NCBI GenBank assembly: GCA_023053545.1
Contig: JAKZAN010000060.1
Location: 186,001-250,000, forward strand
Direction of reading: 5' to 3'
DNA from: Lepidurus packardi
Lineage: Eukaryota; Arthropoda; Branchiopoda; Notostraca; Triopsidae
Length of the DNA: 64,000 nucleotides
Shown: positions 41,403-52,411 of the stretch, piece by piece
How positions within the stretch are numbered: position 1 is the stretch's first letter
How the letters are laid out: every line of letters starts with the position of its first letter
Translations under genes and position numbers: made by a program
The notes under the pieces: generated by a model
Told to the model about the DNA's origin: nothing
Seen by the model: only the letters and a program-made list of their open reading frames with translations
Database searches by the model: none

Positions 41403-41546
41403 CCGTGTATTATAAGCGTGAGCTAAGCTCGTTGCTTACCTCGATATTTACAAAAGGTCATAAAACTGTTTACAGGGGATCATAACCTCTGTTCTCTCAT
41501 TCTATGTACATGGTTTGTGTTATTAGCTTATTACTAACAACAAACC

Positions 41547-41562
41547 CACACACACACACACA
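41547..41562. repeat. (CA)8 microsatellite
   Basis: Eight CA dinucleotides within the LINE 3' UTR, the only simple dinucleotide repeat in the window. Confidence 0.95.
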
Positions 41563-41566
41563 TACT

Positions 41567-41572
41567 TTTATT
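41567..41572 (-). promoter_or_regulatory. AATAAA hexamer in LINE 3' UTR
   Basis: Minus-strand AATAAA, 45 bases after the ORF stop. It matches the canonical polyadenylation hexamer, but the tail begins about 165 bases further on, so it was probably not the signal used for the RNA that was inserted. Confidence 0.35.
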
Positions 41573-41619
41573 CTTCACAATATTATTATTAAGGAAGATG
41601 GGGCAATATAAAGTAGTTT

Positions 41620-42111
41620 TTAACCTGAGTTTTCCTTCAGAATAGTCAACGCGTCAGTCGCAAAAACGTGAGTCGCGTGAAAAACTGATGTGTTCGTAAG
41701 AATAGTTTCGGGGTTGAAATGTAGTCTTTTTGTTGACAGGTTTCTCAGAAGCACTGCTCGCTGTTTGTTAAGTATTCTGCAGTGAAAGAAAACGTGCATG
41801 AGGTCTTGTTTCGAGTGTCTGTTGCAAGTGCATGTCGTGTCGTCAGTTTTTTTAATTCTGTGGAGGTAAGTCTTTGTTGGGAAGTGAGCTGTTCTTAGTT
41901 TTATCAGTGTCGATATTGTCTTCCTGTCTAGTCTGAGCTTGCAAATGGGTTTTAGAGTCGGTACAACGTGTAAGTCTCGAAGTGTTGATGGCGTATCCGA
42001 CCACTTTTGCAGCCATTTTTTAGTGATCATGAGATCAATTGCTGCCGATTTTTTCGTAGATTTGACCGATATGGGGTAAGTATTTCTGTAGGCTAGTATT
42101 CTTTGGGAGCA
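41620..42111 (-). pseudogene. LINE ORF2 C-terminal remnant, zinc-knuckle region
   Basis: The C-terminal end of a non-LTR retrotransposon polyprotein (endonuclease, reverse transcriptase, RNase H), of which only the part after the RNase H domain is left. The frame stays open upstream of the first ATG (42028-42030) right up to the satellite junction, adding 27 codons, and meets a stop at 42118-42120 inside satellite. The ATG is therefore an internal methionine, not a start. Counted from that methionine, the 136-residue tail has Trp6 and Trp10 (W-x3-W), a basic stretch with the RLRTAHF-like phrase KLRTAHF (44-50), then Cys67-x-Cys69-x9-His79-x4-Cys84, the conserved C-terminal zinc-knuckle pattern of these elements. 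It ends at TAA, 41620-41622. No frameshift or internal stop is seen, which suggests a fairly young insertion. It lacks all catalytic domains and is not expected to be functional. Confidence 0.85.
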
Positions 42112-42114
42112 GGT

Positions 42115-42761
42115 AAATTAATTAACTCCGTAAGGAATTAATTAAGTCCGTAAGGAATTAATTAAGTCCGTAAGGAATTAATTAAGTCCGTAAGGAATTA
42201 ATTCAGTCCGTAAGGTATTAATTCAGTCCGTAAGGAATTAATTAAGTCCGTAAGGAATTAGTTCATTCCGTAAGAAATTAATTCAGTCCGTAATGGATTA
42301 TTTCAGTCCGTAATTAATTAATTCAGTCCGTAAGGAATTATTTCAGTCCGTAATTAATTCATTCATTCCTTACTGAATTAATTAAGTCCATAATGAATTA
42401 ATTCAGTCCGTAAGGAATTAATTCAGTCCGTAAGGAATTAATTAAATCCGTACGGAATTAATTCAGTACGTAAGGAATTAATTCAGTCCGTAACGAATTA
42501 ATTAAGTCCATAATGAATTAATTCAGTCCGTAAGGAATTAATTCAGTCCGTAAGGAATTAATTAAATCCGTACGGAATTAATTCAGACCGTAAGGAATTA
42601 ATTCAGTCCGTAAAGAATGAATTCCGTCCGTAAGGAATTAGTAAGGTATGTAAGGAATTAATTCAGTCCGTAAGGAATCAATTCAGTCCGTAATGAATTA
42701 ATTCAGTCCGTAAGGAATTAATTTACTCCGTAAGGAATTAATTAAGTCCGTAAGGAATTAA
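42115..42761 (+). repeat. Displaced higher-order block right of LINE
   Basis: About 647 bp that align without gaps at a constant offset of 27537 to 14578-15224. The checks are TAACTCCG at 42123/14586, GTTCATTCC at 42261/14724, the inverted module at 42368/14831, GTAAGGTATG at 42641/15104 and TTTACTCC at 42722/15185. At 42762 the series switches to the ATGCAGTCCGTTAGG type, which belongs to another block. It has one private change, CCTTACTG for CCTTACGG, at 42368-42375. Confidence 0.8.
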
Positions 42762-43870
42762 TGCAGTCCGTTAGGAATTAATGCAGTCCGTAAGGAATTA
42801 ATGCAGTCCGTAAGGAATTAATTCTGTCCGTAAGGATTTAATTCAGTCCGTAAGGTATTAATTCAGTCCGTAAGTAATTATTTCAGTCCGTAAGTAATTA
42901 ATTCAGTCCGTAAGTAATTATTTCAGTCCGTAAGTAATTAATTCAGTCCGTAAGGAATTAATTCAATAAGAAAGGAATTCAATCAATCCTAAAGAATTAA
43001 TTCAGTCCGTAACGAATTAATTAAGTCCGAAAGGAATTAATTAAGTCCGTAAGGAATTAATTAAGTCCGTAAGGAATTAATTCAGTCCGTAAGGAATAAG
43101 TTCAGTACGTAAGGAATTAATTCAGTCCGTAATCGATTAATTAAATCCGTAATTAATTAATTCAGTCCGTATGAAATTAATTCATTCCGTAAGGAATTAA
43201 TTAAGGAATTAATTCAGTCCGTAAGGAATTAATTCAGTCCGTAAAGAATTAATTCAGTCCGTAAGGAATTAATTCAGTCCGTAAGGAATTAATTCTGTCC
43301 GTAAGGATTTAATTCATTCCGTAAGGTATTAATTCTGTCCGTAAGGAATTAATTCAGTCCGTAGTTAATTCATTCCTTACGGAAATAATTCAGTCCGTAA
43401 GGAATTAATTAAGTCCGTAAGGAATTAATGCAGTCCGTAAGGAATTAATGCAGTCCGTAAGGAATTAATGCAGTCCGTAAGGAATTAATTCTGTCCGTAA
43501 GGATTTAATTCAGTCCGTAAGGTATTAATTCAGTCCGTAAGGAATTAATTCAGTCCGTAAGTAATTAATTCAGTCCGTAAGGAATTAATTCAATAAGAAA
43601 GGAATTCAATCAATCCTAAAGAATTAATTCAGTCCGTAAGGAATTAATTAAGTCCGAAAGGAATTAATTAAGTCCGTAAGGAATTAATTAAGTCCGTAAT
43701 GAATCAATTAAGTCCATAAGGAATTAATTCAGTCCGTAAGGAATTAATTAAGTCCGTAAGGAATTAATTCAGTTCGTAAAGAATTAATTTAGTCCGTAAG
43801 GAATTTATATGAGTCCGTAAGGAATTAATTAAGTCCGTAAGGAATTAATTAAGTTCGTAAGGAATTAATT

Positions 43871-44830
43871 CAGTGTATAAAAAATTAATTCAGTCTGTAA
43901 GGAATTAAATCAGGCCGTAGGGAATTAATTCAGTCTGTAAGGAATTAAATCAGGTCGAAAGGAATTAATTAAGTCCGTAAGAAATTGATTCAGTCCGTAA
44001 GGAATTAATTCAGCCCGTAAGGAATTAATTAAGTCCGTAATGAGTCACTTAAGTCCATACGGAATTAATTCACTCCCTAAGTAGTTAATCCAAATTCAGT
44101 CCGTAAGGAATTAATTAAGTCCGTAAGGAATTAATTCAGTCCGTATGGAATTAATTCTGTCCGTAATGGATTAATTAAGTCCGTAATGAATTAATTCAGT
44201 CCGTATGAAATTAATTCAGTCCGTAAGGAATTAATTAAGGAATTAATTCAGTCCGTAAGGAATTCAATCAATCCTAAAGAATTATTTCAGTCCGTAAGGA
44301 AATAATTCAGTCCGTAAGGAATTAATTCAGTCCGTAAGGAATTAATTCAGTCCGTAACGAATTAATTAAGTCCATAATGAATTAATTCAGTCCGTAAGGA
44401 ATTAATTCAGTCCGTAAGGAATTAATTAAATCCGTACGGAATTAATTCAGACCGTAAGGAATTAATTCAGTAGGTACGGAATTATTTCAGTCCGTAATTA
44501 ATTCATTCATTCCTTACGGATTTAATTAAGTCCTTAAGGAATTAATTCAGTCCGTAAGGAATTAATTCACTCCGTAAGCAATTAATTCAGTAAGAAAGGA
44601 ATTCAATCAATCCTAAAGAATTAATTCTGTCCGTAAGGAATTAATTCAGTCCGTAATGTCATAATTCAGTCCGTAAGGAATTAATTCAGTCCGTAAGGAA
44701 TTAATTCAGTCCGTAATGTAATAATTCAGTCCGTAAGGAATTAATTCAATCCGTAATGGATTAATTAAGTCCGTAAGGAATTAATTCAGTCCGTACGAAA
44801 TTAAATCAGTCCGTAAGGAATTCATTCAGT
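43871..44830 (+). repeat. GTGTATA higher-order module, single
   Basis: One module beginning CAGTGTATA at 43871, downstream of the insertion, with the full GAGTCACTT and ACTCCCTAAGTAG series. It duplicates material already present at 39519-41380. The right end is approximate. Confidence 0.7.
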
Positions 44831-47800
44831 CCGTAAGGAATTCATTCAGTCCGTAAGGAATTAATTCAGTAAGAAAGGAATTCAATCAATCCTAAAGAAT
44901 TAATTCAGTCCGTGAGGAACTAATTCAGTCCGTAAGGAAATAATTCAGTCCGTAAGGAATTAATTCAGTCCGTAAGGAATTAATTCAGTCCGTAGGGAAT
45001 TAATTCAGTCCGTAAGGAATTAATTCAGTCCGTAAGGAATTAATTCAGTCCGTAATTAATTAATTCAGTCCGTAAGGAATTAATTCAGTAAGAAAGGAAT
45101 TCAATCAATCCTAAAGAATTAATTCAGTCCGTAAGGAAATTATTCAGTCCGTAAGGAATTAATTCAGTCCGTAAGGAATTAATTCAGTAAGAATGGAATT
45201 CAATCAATCCTACAGAGTTAATTCAGTCCGTATGGAAATAATTCAGTCCGTAAGGAATTAATTCAGTCCGTAAGGAATTAATTCAGTCCGTAAGGAATTA
45301 ATTCAGTCCGTAAGGAATTAATTCAGTCCTTATGGAATTAATTCTGTCCGTAATGGATTAATTAAGTCCGTAATGAATTAATTCAGTCCGTAAGGAATTA
45401 ATTAAGGAATTAATTCAGTCCGTAAGGAATTAATTCAGTAAGAACGGAATTCAATCAATCCTAAAGAATTAATTCAGTCCGAAGGAAATAATTCAGTCCG
45501 TAAGGAATTAATTCAGTCCGTAAGGAATTAATACAGTCCGTAAGGAATTAATTCATTCCGTAAGGAATTAATTCAGTCCGTAAGGAATTATTTCAGTCCG
45601 TAATTAATTCATTTATTCCTAACGGAATTAATTAAGTCCATAATGAATTAATTCAGTCCGTAAGAAATTAATTCATTCCGTAAGGAATTAATTCAGTCCG
45701 TAAGGAATTATTTCAGTCCGTAATTAATTCATTTATTCCTAACGGAATTAATTAAGTCCATAATGAATTAATTCAGTCCGTAAGGAATTAATTCAGTCCG
45801 TAAGGAATTAATTAAATCCGTACGGAATTAATTCAGACCGTAAGGAATTAATTAAGCACGCAAGGAATTAATTTAGTCCGTAAGGAATTAATTAAGTCCG
45901 TAAGGAGTTAATTAAGTCCGTAAGGAATTAATTAAGTCCGTAAGGAATTATTTCAGTCCGTAAGGATTTAATTCAGTCCGTAAAGTACTAATTCAGTCCG
46001 TAAGGAATTAATTCAGTCCGTAAGTAATTAATTCAGTAAGAACGGAATTCAATCAATCCTAAAGAATTAATTCAGTCCGTAAGGAAATAATTCAGTCCGT
46101 AAGGAATTCATTTAGTCCGTAAGGAATTAATTCAGTCCGTAAGGAATTAATTCAGTCCGTAAGGAATTAATTCAGTCCGTAAGGAATTAATTAAATCCGT
46201 ACGGAATTAATTCAGTCCGTAAGGAATTAATTCAGTCCGTAAGGAATTAATTCACTCCGTAAGGAATTAATTCAGTAAGAAAGGAATTCAATCAATCCTA
46301 AAGAATTAATACAGTCCGTAAGGAAATAATTCAGTCCGTAAGGAATTAATTCAGTCCGTAAGGAATTAATTCAGTCCGTAAGGAATTAATTCAGACCGTA
46401 AGGAAATAATTAAGTCCGTAAGGAATTAATTCAGTCCGTAAGGAATTAATTAAGGAATTAATTCAGTCCGTAAGGATTTAATTCAGTCTGTAAGGTATTA
46501 ATTCAGTCCGTAAGGAGTTAATTCAGTCCGTAAGGAATTAATTCAGTCCGTAAGGAATAACTTCGGTACGTAAGGAAATAATTCAGTCCGTAATGGATTA
46601 ATTAAGTCCGTAATGAATTAATTCAGTCCGTATGAAATTAATTCAGTTCGTAAGGAATTAATTAAGGAATTAATTCAGTCCGTAAGGAATTAATTCAGTA
46701 AGAACGGAATTCAATCAATCCTAAAGAATTAATTCAGTCCGTAAGGAAATAATTCAGTCCGTAAGGAATTAATTCAGTCCGTAAGGAATTAATTCAGTCC
46801 ATAAGGAATTAATTCAGTCCGTAAGGAATTAATTCAGACCGTAAGGAAATAATTAAGTCCGTAAGGAATTAATTCAGTCCGTAAGGAATTAATTCAGTCC
46901 GTAATGAATTAATTCAGTCCGTAAGGAATTAATTTAGTCCGTAAGAAATTAATTAACTCCGTAAGGAATTAATTAAGTCCGTAAGGAATTAATTAAGTCC
47001 GTAAGGAATTAATTAAGTCCGTAAGGAATTAATTCAGTCCGTAAGGTATTAATTCAGTCCGTAAGGAATTAATTAAGTCCGTAAGGAATTAATTCATTCC
47101 GTAAGAAATTAATTCAGTCCGTAATGGATTAATTAAGTCCGTAATGAATTAATTCAGTCCGTATGAAATTAATTCAGACCGTAAGGAATTAATTAAGGAA
47201 TTAATTCAGTCCGTAAGGAATTAATTCAGTAAGAACGGAATTCAATCAATCCTAAAGAATTAATTCAGTCCGTAAGGAAATAATTCAGTCCGTAAGGAAT
47301 TAATTCAGTCCGTAAGGAATTAATTCAGTCCGTAACGAATTAATTAAGTCCATAATGAATTAATTCAGTCCGTAAGGAATTAATTCAGTCCGTAAGGAAT
47401 TAATTAAATCCGTACGGAATTAATTCAGACCGTAAGGAATTAATTCAGTCCGTAAAGAATGAATTCCGTCCGTAAGGAATTAGTTAGGTATGTAAGGAAT
47501 TAATTCAGTCCGTAAGGAATCAATTCGGTCCGTAATGAATTAATTCAGTCCGTAAGGAATTAATTTACTCCGTAAGGAATTAATTCAGTCCGTAAGGAAT
47601 TATTTCAGTCCGTAATTAATTCATTCATTCCTTACGGAATTAATTAAGTCCATAATGAATTAATTCAGTCCGTAAGGAATTAATTCAGTCCGTAAGGAAT
47701 TAATTAAATCCGTACGGAATTAATTCAGTCCGTAAGGAATTAATTTAGTCCGTAAGGATTTAATTCAGTCCGTAAGGTATTAATTAAGTCCGTAAGGAAT

Positions 47801-49030
47801 TAATTCAGTCCGTAAGGAATAAGTTCAGTACGTAAGGAATTAATTAAGTCCGTAATGGATTAATTCAGTTCGTATGAAATTAATTCAGTCCGTAAGGAAT
47901 TAATTCAGTCCGTAAGGAATTAATTCAGTACGAACGGAATTCAATCAATCCTAAAGAATTAATTCAGTCCGTAAGGAAATAATTCAGTCCGTAAGGAAAT
48001 AATTCAGTCCGTAAGGAAATAATTCAGTCCGTAAGGAATTAATTCAGTCCGTTAGGAATTAATTCAGTCCGTAACGAATAAATTAAGTCCATAATGAATT
48101 AATTCAGTCCGTAAGGAATTAATTCAGTCCGTAAGAATTACTTTAGTCCGTAAGGAATTAATTAAGTCCGTAAGGAATTAATTAAGTCCGTAAGGAATTA
48201 ATTCAGTCCGTAAGGAATTAATTCAGTCCGTAGCGAATTAATTAAGTCCATAATAAATTAATTCAGTCCGTAAGGAATTAATTCAGTCCGTAAGGAATTA
48301 ATTTAGTCCGTAAGGAATTAATTAAGTCCGTAAGGAATCAATTCAGTCCGTAATGAATTAATTCAGTCCGTAAGGAATTAATTTACTCCGTAAGGAATTA
48401 ATTAAGTCCGTAAGGAATTAATGCAGTCCGTAAGGAATTAATTCAGTCCGTAAGGAATTAATGCAGTCCGTAAGGAATTAATTCTGTCCGTAAGGATTTA
48501 ATTCAGTCCGTAAGGTATTAATTCAGTCCGTAAGTAATTAATTCAGTCCGTAAGTAATTAATTCAGTCCGTAAGGAATTAATTCAATAAGAAAGGAATTC
48601 AATCAATCCTAAAGAATTAATTCAGTCCGTAAGGAATTAATTAAGTCCGAAAGGAATTAATTAAGTCCGTAAGGAATTAATTAAGTCCGTAAGGAATTAA
48701 TTCAGTCCGTAAGGAATAAGTTCAGTACGTAAGGAATTAATTCAGTCCGTAATCGATTAATTAAATCCGTAATTAATTAATTCAGTCCGTATGAAATTAA
48801 TTCATTCCGTAAGGAATTAATTAAGGAATTAATTCAGTCCGTAAGGAATTAATTCAGTCCGTAAAGAATTAATTCAGTCCGTAAGGAATTAATTCAGTCC
48901 GTAAGGAATTAATTCTGTCCGTAAGGATTTAATTCATTCCGTAAGGTATTAATTCTGTCCGTAAGGAATTAATTCAGTCCGTAGTTAATTCATTCCTTAC
49001 GGAAATAATTCAGTCCGTAAGGAATTAATT

Positions 49031-49269
49031 AAGTCCGTAAGGAATTAATGCAGTCCGTTAGGAATTAATGCAGTCCGTAAGGAATTAATGCAGTCCGTAA
49101 GGAATTAATTCTGTCCGTAAGGATTTAATTCAGTCCGTAAGGTATTAATTCAGTCCATAAGGAATTAATTCAGTCCGTAAGTAATTAATTCAGTCCGTAA
49201 GGAATTAATTCAATAAGAAAGGAATTCAATCAATCCTAAAGAATTAATTCAGTCCGTAAGGAATTAATT
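49031..49269 (+). repeat. 239-bp tandem duplication, copy 1
   Basis: Starts at AAGTCCGTAAGGAATTAATG, followed by the rare variant ATGCAGTCCGTTAGG. The same start recurs at 49270, and CAATAAGAAAGG recurs at 49211 and 49450 (offset 239). Copy 1 has CAGTCCATAAGG where copy 2 has CAGTCCGTAAGG. Confidence 0.85.
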
Positions 49270-49508
49270 AAGTCCGTAAGGAATTAATGCAGTCCGTTAG
49301 GAATTAATGCAGTCCGTAAGGAATTAATGCAGTCCGTAAGGAATTAATTCTGTCCGTAAGGATTTAATTCAGTCCGTAAGGTATTAATTCAGTCCGTAAG
49401 GAATTAATTCAGTCCGTAAGTAATTAATTCAGTCCGTAAGGAATTAATTCAATAAGAAAGGAATTCAATCAATCCTAAAGAATTAATTCAGTCCGTAAGG
49501 AATTAATT
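49270..49508 (+). repeat. 239-bp tandem duplication, copy 2
   Basis: Second copy at offset exactly 239 bp. After it the array resumes at AAGTCCGAAAGG (49509), which is what follows the single-copy version in other units, for example near 43650. Confidence 0.85.
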
Positions 49509-51454
49509 AAGTCCGAAAGGAATTAATTAAGTCCGTAAGGAATTAATTCAGTCCGTAAGGAATTAATTCAGTCCATAAGGAATTAATTCAGTCCGTAAGG
49601 AATTAATTAAGTCCGTAAGGAATTAATTCAGTTCGTAAAGAATTAATTTAGTCCGTAAGGAATTTATATGAGTCCGTAAGGAATTAATTAAGTCCGTAAG
49701 GAATTAATTAAGTTCGTAAGGAATTAATTCAGTGTATAAAAAATTAATTCAGTCTGTAAGGAATTAAATCAGGCCGTAGGGAATTAATTCAGTCTGTAAG
49801 GAATTAAATCAGGTCGAAAGGAATTAATTAAGTCCGTAAGGAATTAATTAAGTCCGTAATGAGTCACTTAAGTCCATACGGAATTAATTCACTCCCTAAG
49901 TAGTTAATACAAATTCAGTCCGTAAGGAATTAATTAAGTCCGTAAGGAATTAATTCAGTCCGTATGGAATTAATTCTGTCCGTAATGGATTAATTAAGTC
50001 CGTAATGAATTAATTCAGTCCGTATGAAATTAATTCAGTCCGTAAGGAATTAATTAAGGAATTAATTCAGTCCGTAAGGAATTCAATCAATCCTAAAGAA
50101 TTATTTCAGTCCGTAAGGAAATAATTCAGTCCGTAAGGAATTAATTCAGTCCGTTAGGAATTAATTCAGTCCGTAACGAATTAATTAAGTCCATAATGAA
50201 TTAATTCAGTCCGTAAGGAATTAATTCAGTCCGTAAGAATTACTTTAGTCCGTAAGGAATTAATTAATTCCGTAAGGAATTAATTAAGTCCGTAAGGAAT
50301 TAATTCAGTCCGTAAGGAATTAATTCAGTCCGTAGCGAATTAATTAAGTCCATAATAAATTAATTCAGTCCGTAAGGAATTAATTCAGTCCGTAAGGAAT
50401 TAATTTAGTCCGTAAGGAATTAATTAAGTCCGTAAGGAATTAATGCAGTCCGTAAGGAATTAATTCAGTCCGTAAGGAATTAATGCAGTCCGTAAGGAAT
50501 TAATTCTGTCCGTAAGGATTTAATTCAGTCCGTAAGGTATTAATTCAGTCCGTAAGTAATTAATTCAGTCCGTAAGTAATTAATTCAGTCCGTAAGGAAT
50601 TAATTCAATAAGAAAGGAATTCAATCAATCCTAAAGAATTAATTCAGTCCGTAAGGAATTAATTAAGTCCGAAAGGAATTAATTAAGTCCGTAAGGAATT
50701 AATTAAGTCCGTAAGGAATTAATTCAGTCCGTAAGGAATAAGTTCAGTACGTAAGGAATTAATTCAGTCCGTAATCGATTAATTAAATCCGTAATTAATT
50801 AATTCAGTCCGTATGAAATTAATTCATTCCGTAAGGAATTAATTAAGGAATTAATTCAGTCCGTAAGGAATTAATTCAGTCCGTAAAGAATTAATTCAGT
50901 CCGTAAGGAATTAATTCAGTCCGTAAGGAATTAATTCTGTCCGTAAGGATTTAATTCATTCCGTAAGGTATTAATTCTGTCCGTAAGGAATTAATTCAGT
51001 CCGTAGTTAATTCATTCCTTACGGAAATAATTCAGTCCGTAAGGAATTAATTAAGTCCGTAAGGAATTAATGCAGTCCGTAAGGAATTAATGCAGTCCGT
51101 AAGGAATTAATGCAGTCCGTAAGGAATTAATTCTGTCCGTAAGGATTTAATTCAGTCCGTAAGGTATTAATTCAATAAGAAAGGAATTCAATCAATCCTA
51201 AAGAATTAATTCAGTCCGTAAGGAATTAATTAAGTCCGAAAGGAATTAATTAAGTCCGTAAGGAATTAATTAAGTCCGTAATGAATCAATTAAGTCCATA
51301 AGGAATTAATTCAGTCCGCAAGGAATTAATTAAGTCCGTAAGGAATTAATTCAGTTCGTAAAGAATTAATTTAGTCCGCAAAAGGAATTTATATGAGTCC
51401 GTAAGGAATTAATTAAGTCCGTAAGGAATTAATTAAGTTCGTAAGGAATTAATT

Positions 51455-52411
51455 CAGTGTATAAAAAATTAATTCAGTCTGTAAGGAATTAAATCAGGCC
51501 GTAGGGAATTAATTCAGTCTGTAAGGAATTAAATCAGGTCGAAAGGAATTAATTAAGTCCGTAAGAAATTGATTCAGTCCGTAAGGAATTAATTCAGCCC
51601 GTAAGGAATTAATTAAGTCCGTAATGAGTCACTTAAGTACATACGGAATTAATTCACTCCCTAAGTAGTTAATACAAATTCAGTCCGTAAGGAATTAATT
51701 AAGTCCGTAAGGAATTAATTCAGTCCGTATGGAATTAATTCTGTCCGTAATGGATTAATTAAGTCCGTAATGAATTAATTCAGTCCGTATGAAATTAATT
51801 CAGTCCGTAAGGAATTAATTAAGGAATTAATTCAGTCCGTAAGGAATTCAATCAATCCTAAAGAATTATTTCAGTCCGTAAGGAAATAATTCAGTCCGTA
51901 AGGAATTAATTCAATCCGTAAGGAATTAATTCAGTCCGTAACGAATTAATTAAGTCCATAATGAATTAATTCAGTCCATAAGGAATTAATTCAGTCCGTA
52001 AGGAATTAATTAAATCCGTACGGAATTAATTCAGACCGTAAGGAATTAATTCAGTAGGTACGGAATTATTTCAGTCCGTAATTAATTCATTCATTCCTTA
52101 CGGATTTAATTAAGTCCTTAAGGAATTAATTCAGTCCGTAAGGAATTAATTCAGTAAGAAAGGAATTCAATCAATCCTAAAGAATTAATTCAGTCCGTAA
52201 GGAAATAATTCAGTCCGTAAGGAATTAATTCAGTCCGTAAGGAATTAATTCTGTCCGTAAGGAATTAATTCAGTCCGTAATGTCATAATTCAGTCCGTAA
52301 GGAATTAATTCAGTTCGTAAAGAATTAATTTAGTCCGTAAGGAATTTATATGAGTCCGTAAGGAATTAATTAAGTCCGTAAGGAATTAATTAAGTTCGTA
52401 AGGAATTAATT
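51455..52411 (+). repeat. 957-bp higher-order repeat, pair d
   Basis: First member of a pair of GTGTATA modules at 51455 and 52412, again exactly 957 bp apart. Just before it, near 51377, is a private expansion reading GTCCGCAAAAGGAATTT. Confidence 0.75.

Larger units (their letters stand above)
41403..41619 (-). other. LINE 3' untranslated region
   Basis: 217 bases between the ORF stop and the poly(A) tail on the minus strand. It contains a (CA)8/(TG)8 microsatellite, one AATAAA hexamer about 165 bases before the tail (too far to be the obvious cleavage signal), and near the tail a small hairpin with GAGC/GCTC arms (41420-41430). Nothing coding is visible. Confidence 0.7.
41381..42112 (-). 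mobile_element. 5'-truncated non-LTR retrotransposon (LINE) fragment
   Basis: The only non-satellite DNA in the window, about 732 bp. Read on the minus strand it is the end of an ORF, a 3' UTR of about 217 bp and a poly(A) tail of 22 (T22 at 41381-41402). That layout, with the 5' part missing, is the signature of target-primed reverse transcription by a LINE. The protein remnant carries the W-x3-W and Cys/His region found after the RNase H domain in I-, Jockey- and R1-like groups; the exact clade cannot be settled from this piece. There is no terminal repeat or inverted repeat. GTAA occurs just outside both ends (41377-41380 and 42113-42116), but four bases in satellite DNA are weak evidence for a target-site duplication. 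The two flanks do not join into a continuous higher-order repeat, so the locus was rearranged during or after insertion. Confidence 0.88.
35170..47925 (+). repeat. Large higher-order unit 5, interrupted (12756 bp)
   Basis: Delimited by CAGTACGAACGG at 35170 and 47926. It contains the LINE fragment at 41381-42112. GTGTATA modules lie at 39519 and 40475, and again at 43871 after the insertion, so the array restarts an already passed section downstream of the insertion. CACGCAAGG is at 45857. Confidence 0.75.

Noticed and set aside
41420-41430. Functional 3' stem-loop of the LINE
   Set aside because: GAGC/GCTC arms with a 3-base loop are too short to distinguish from chance.
42028-42030. ATG as the true start of a 136-residue gene
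   Set aside because: The frame is open upstream to the satellite junction, and the product matches the C-terminal end of a LINE protein, so this is an internal methionine of a truncated ORF.
41381-42112. LTR retrotransposon, DNA transposon or endogenous virus
   Set aside because: There are no terminal repeats and no integrase, transposase or envelope-like segment; the poly(A) tail, 5' truncation and Cys/His tail fit a LINE.
41377-42116. GTAA/GTAA as target-site duplication of the LINE
   Set aside because: Four bases that occur in every monomer are not informative, and the flanks come from different higher-order positions.
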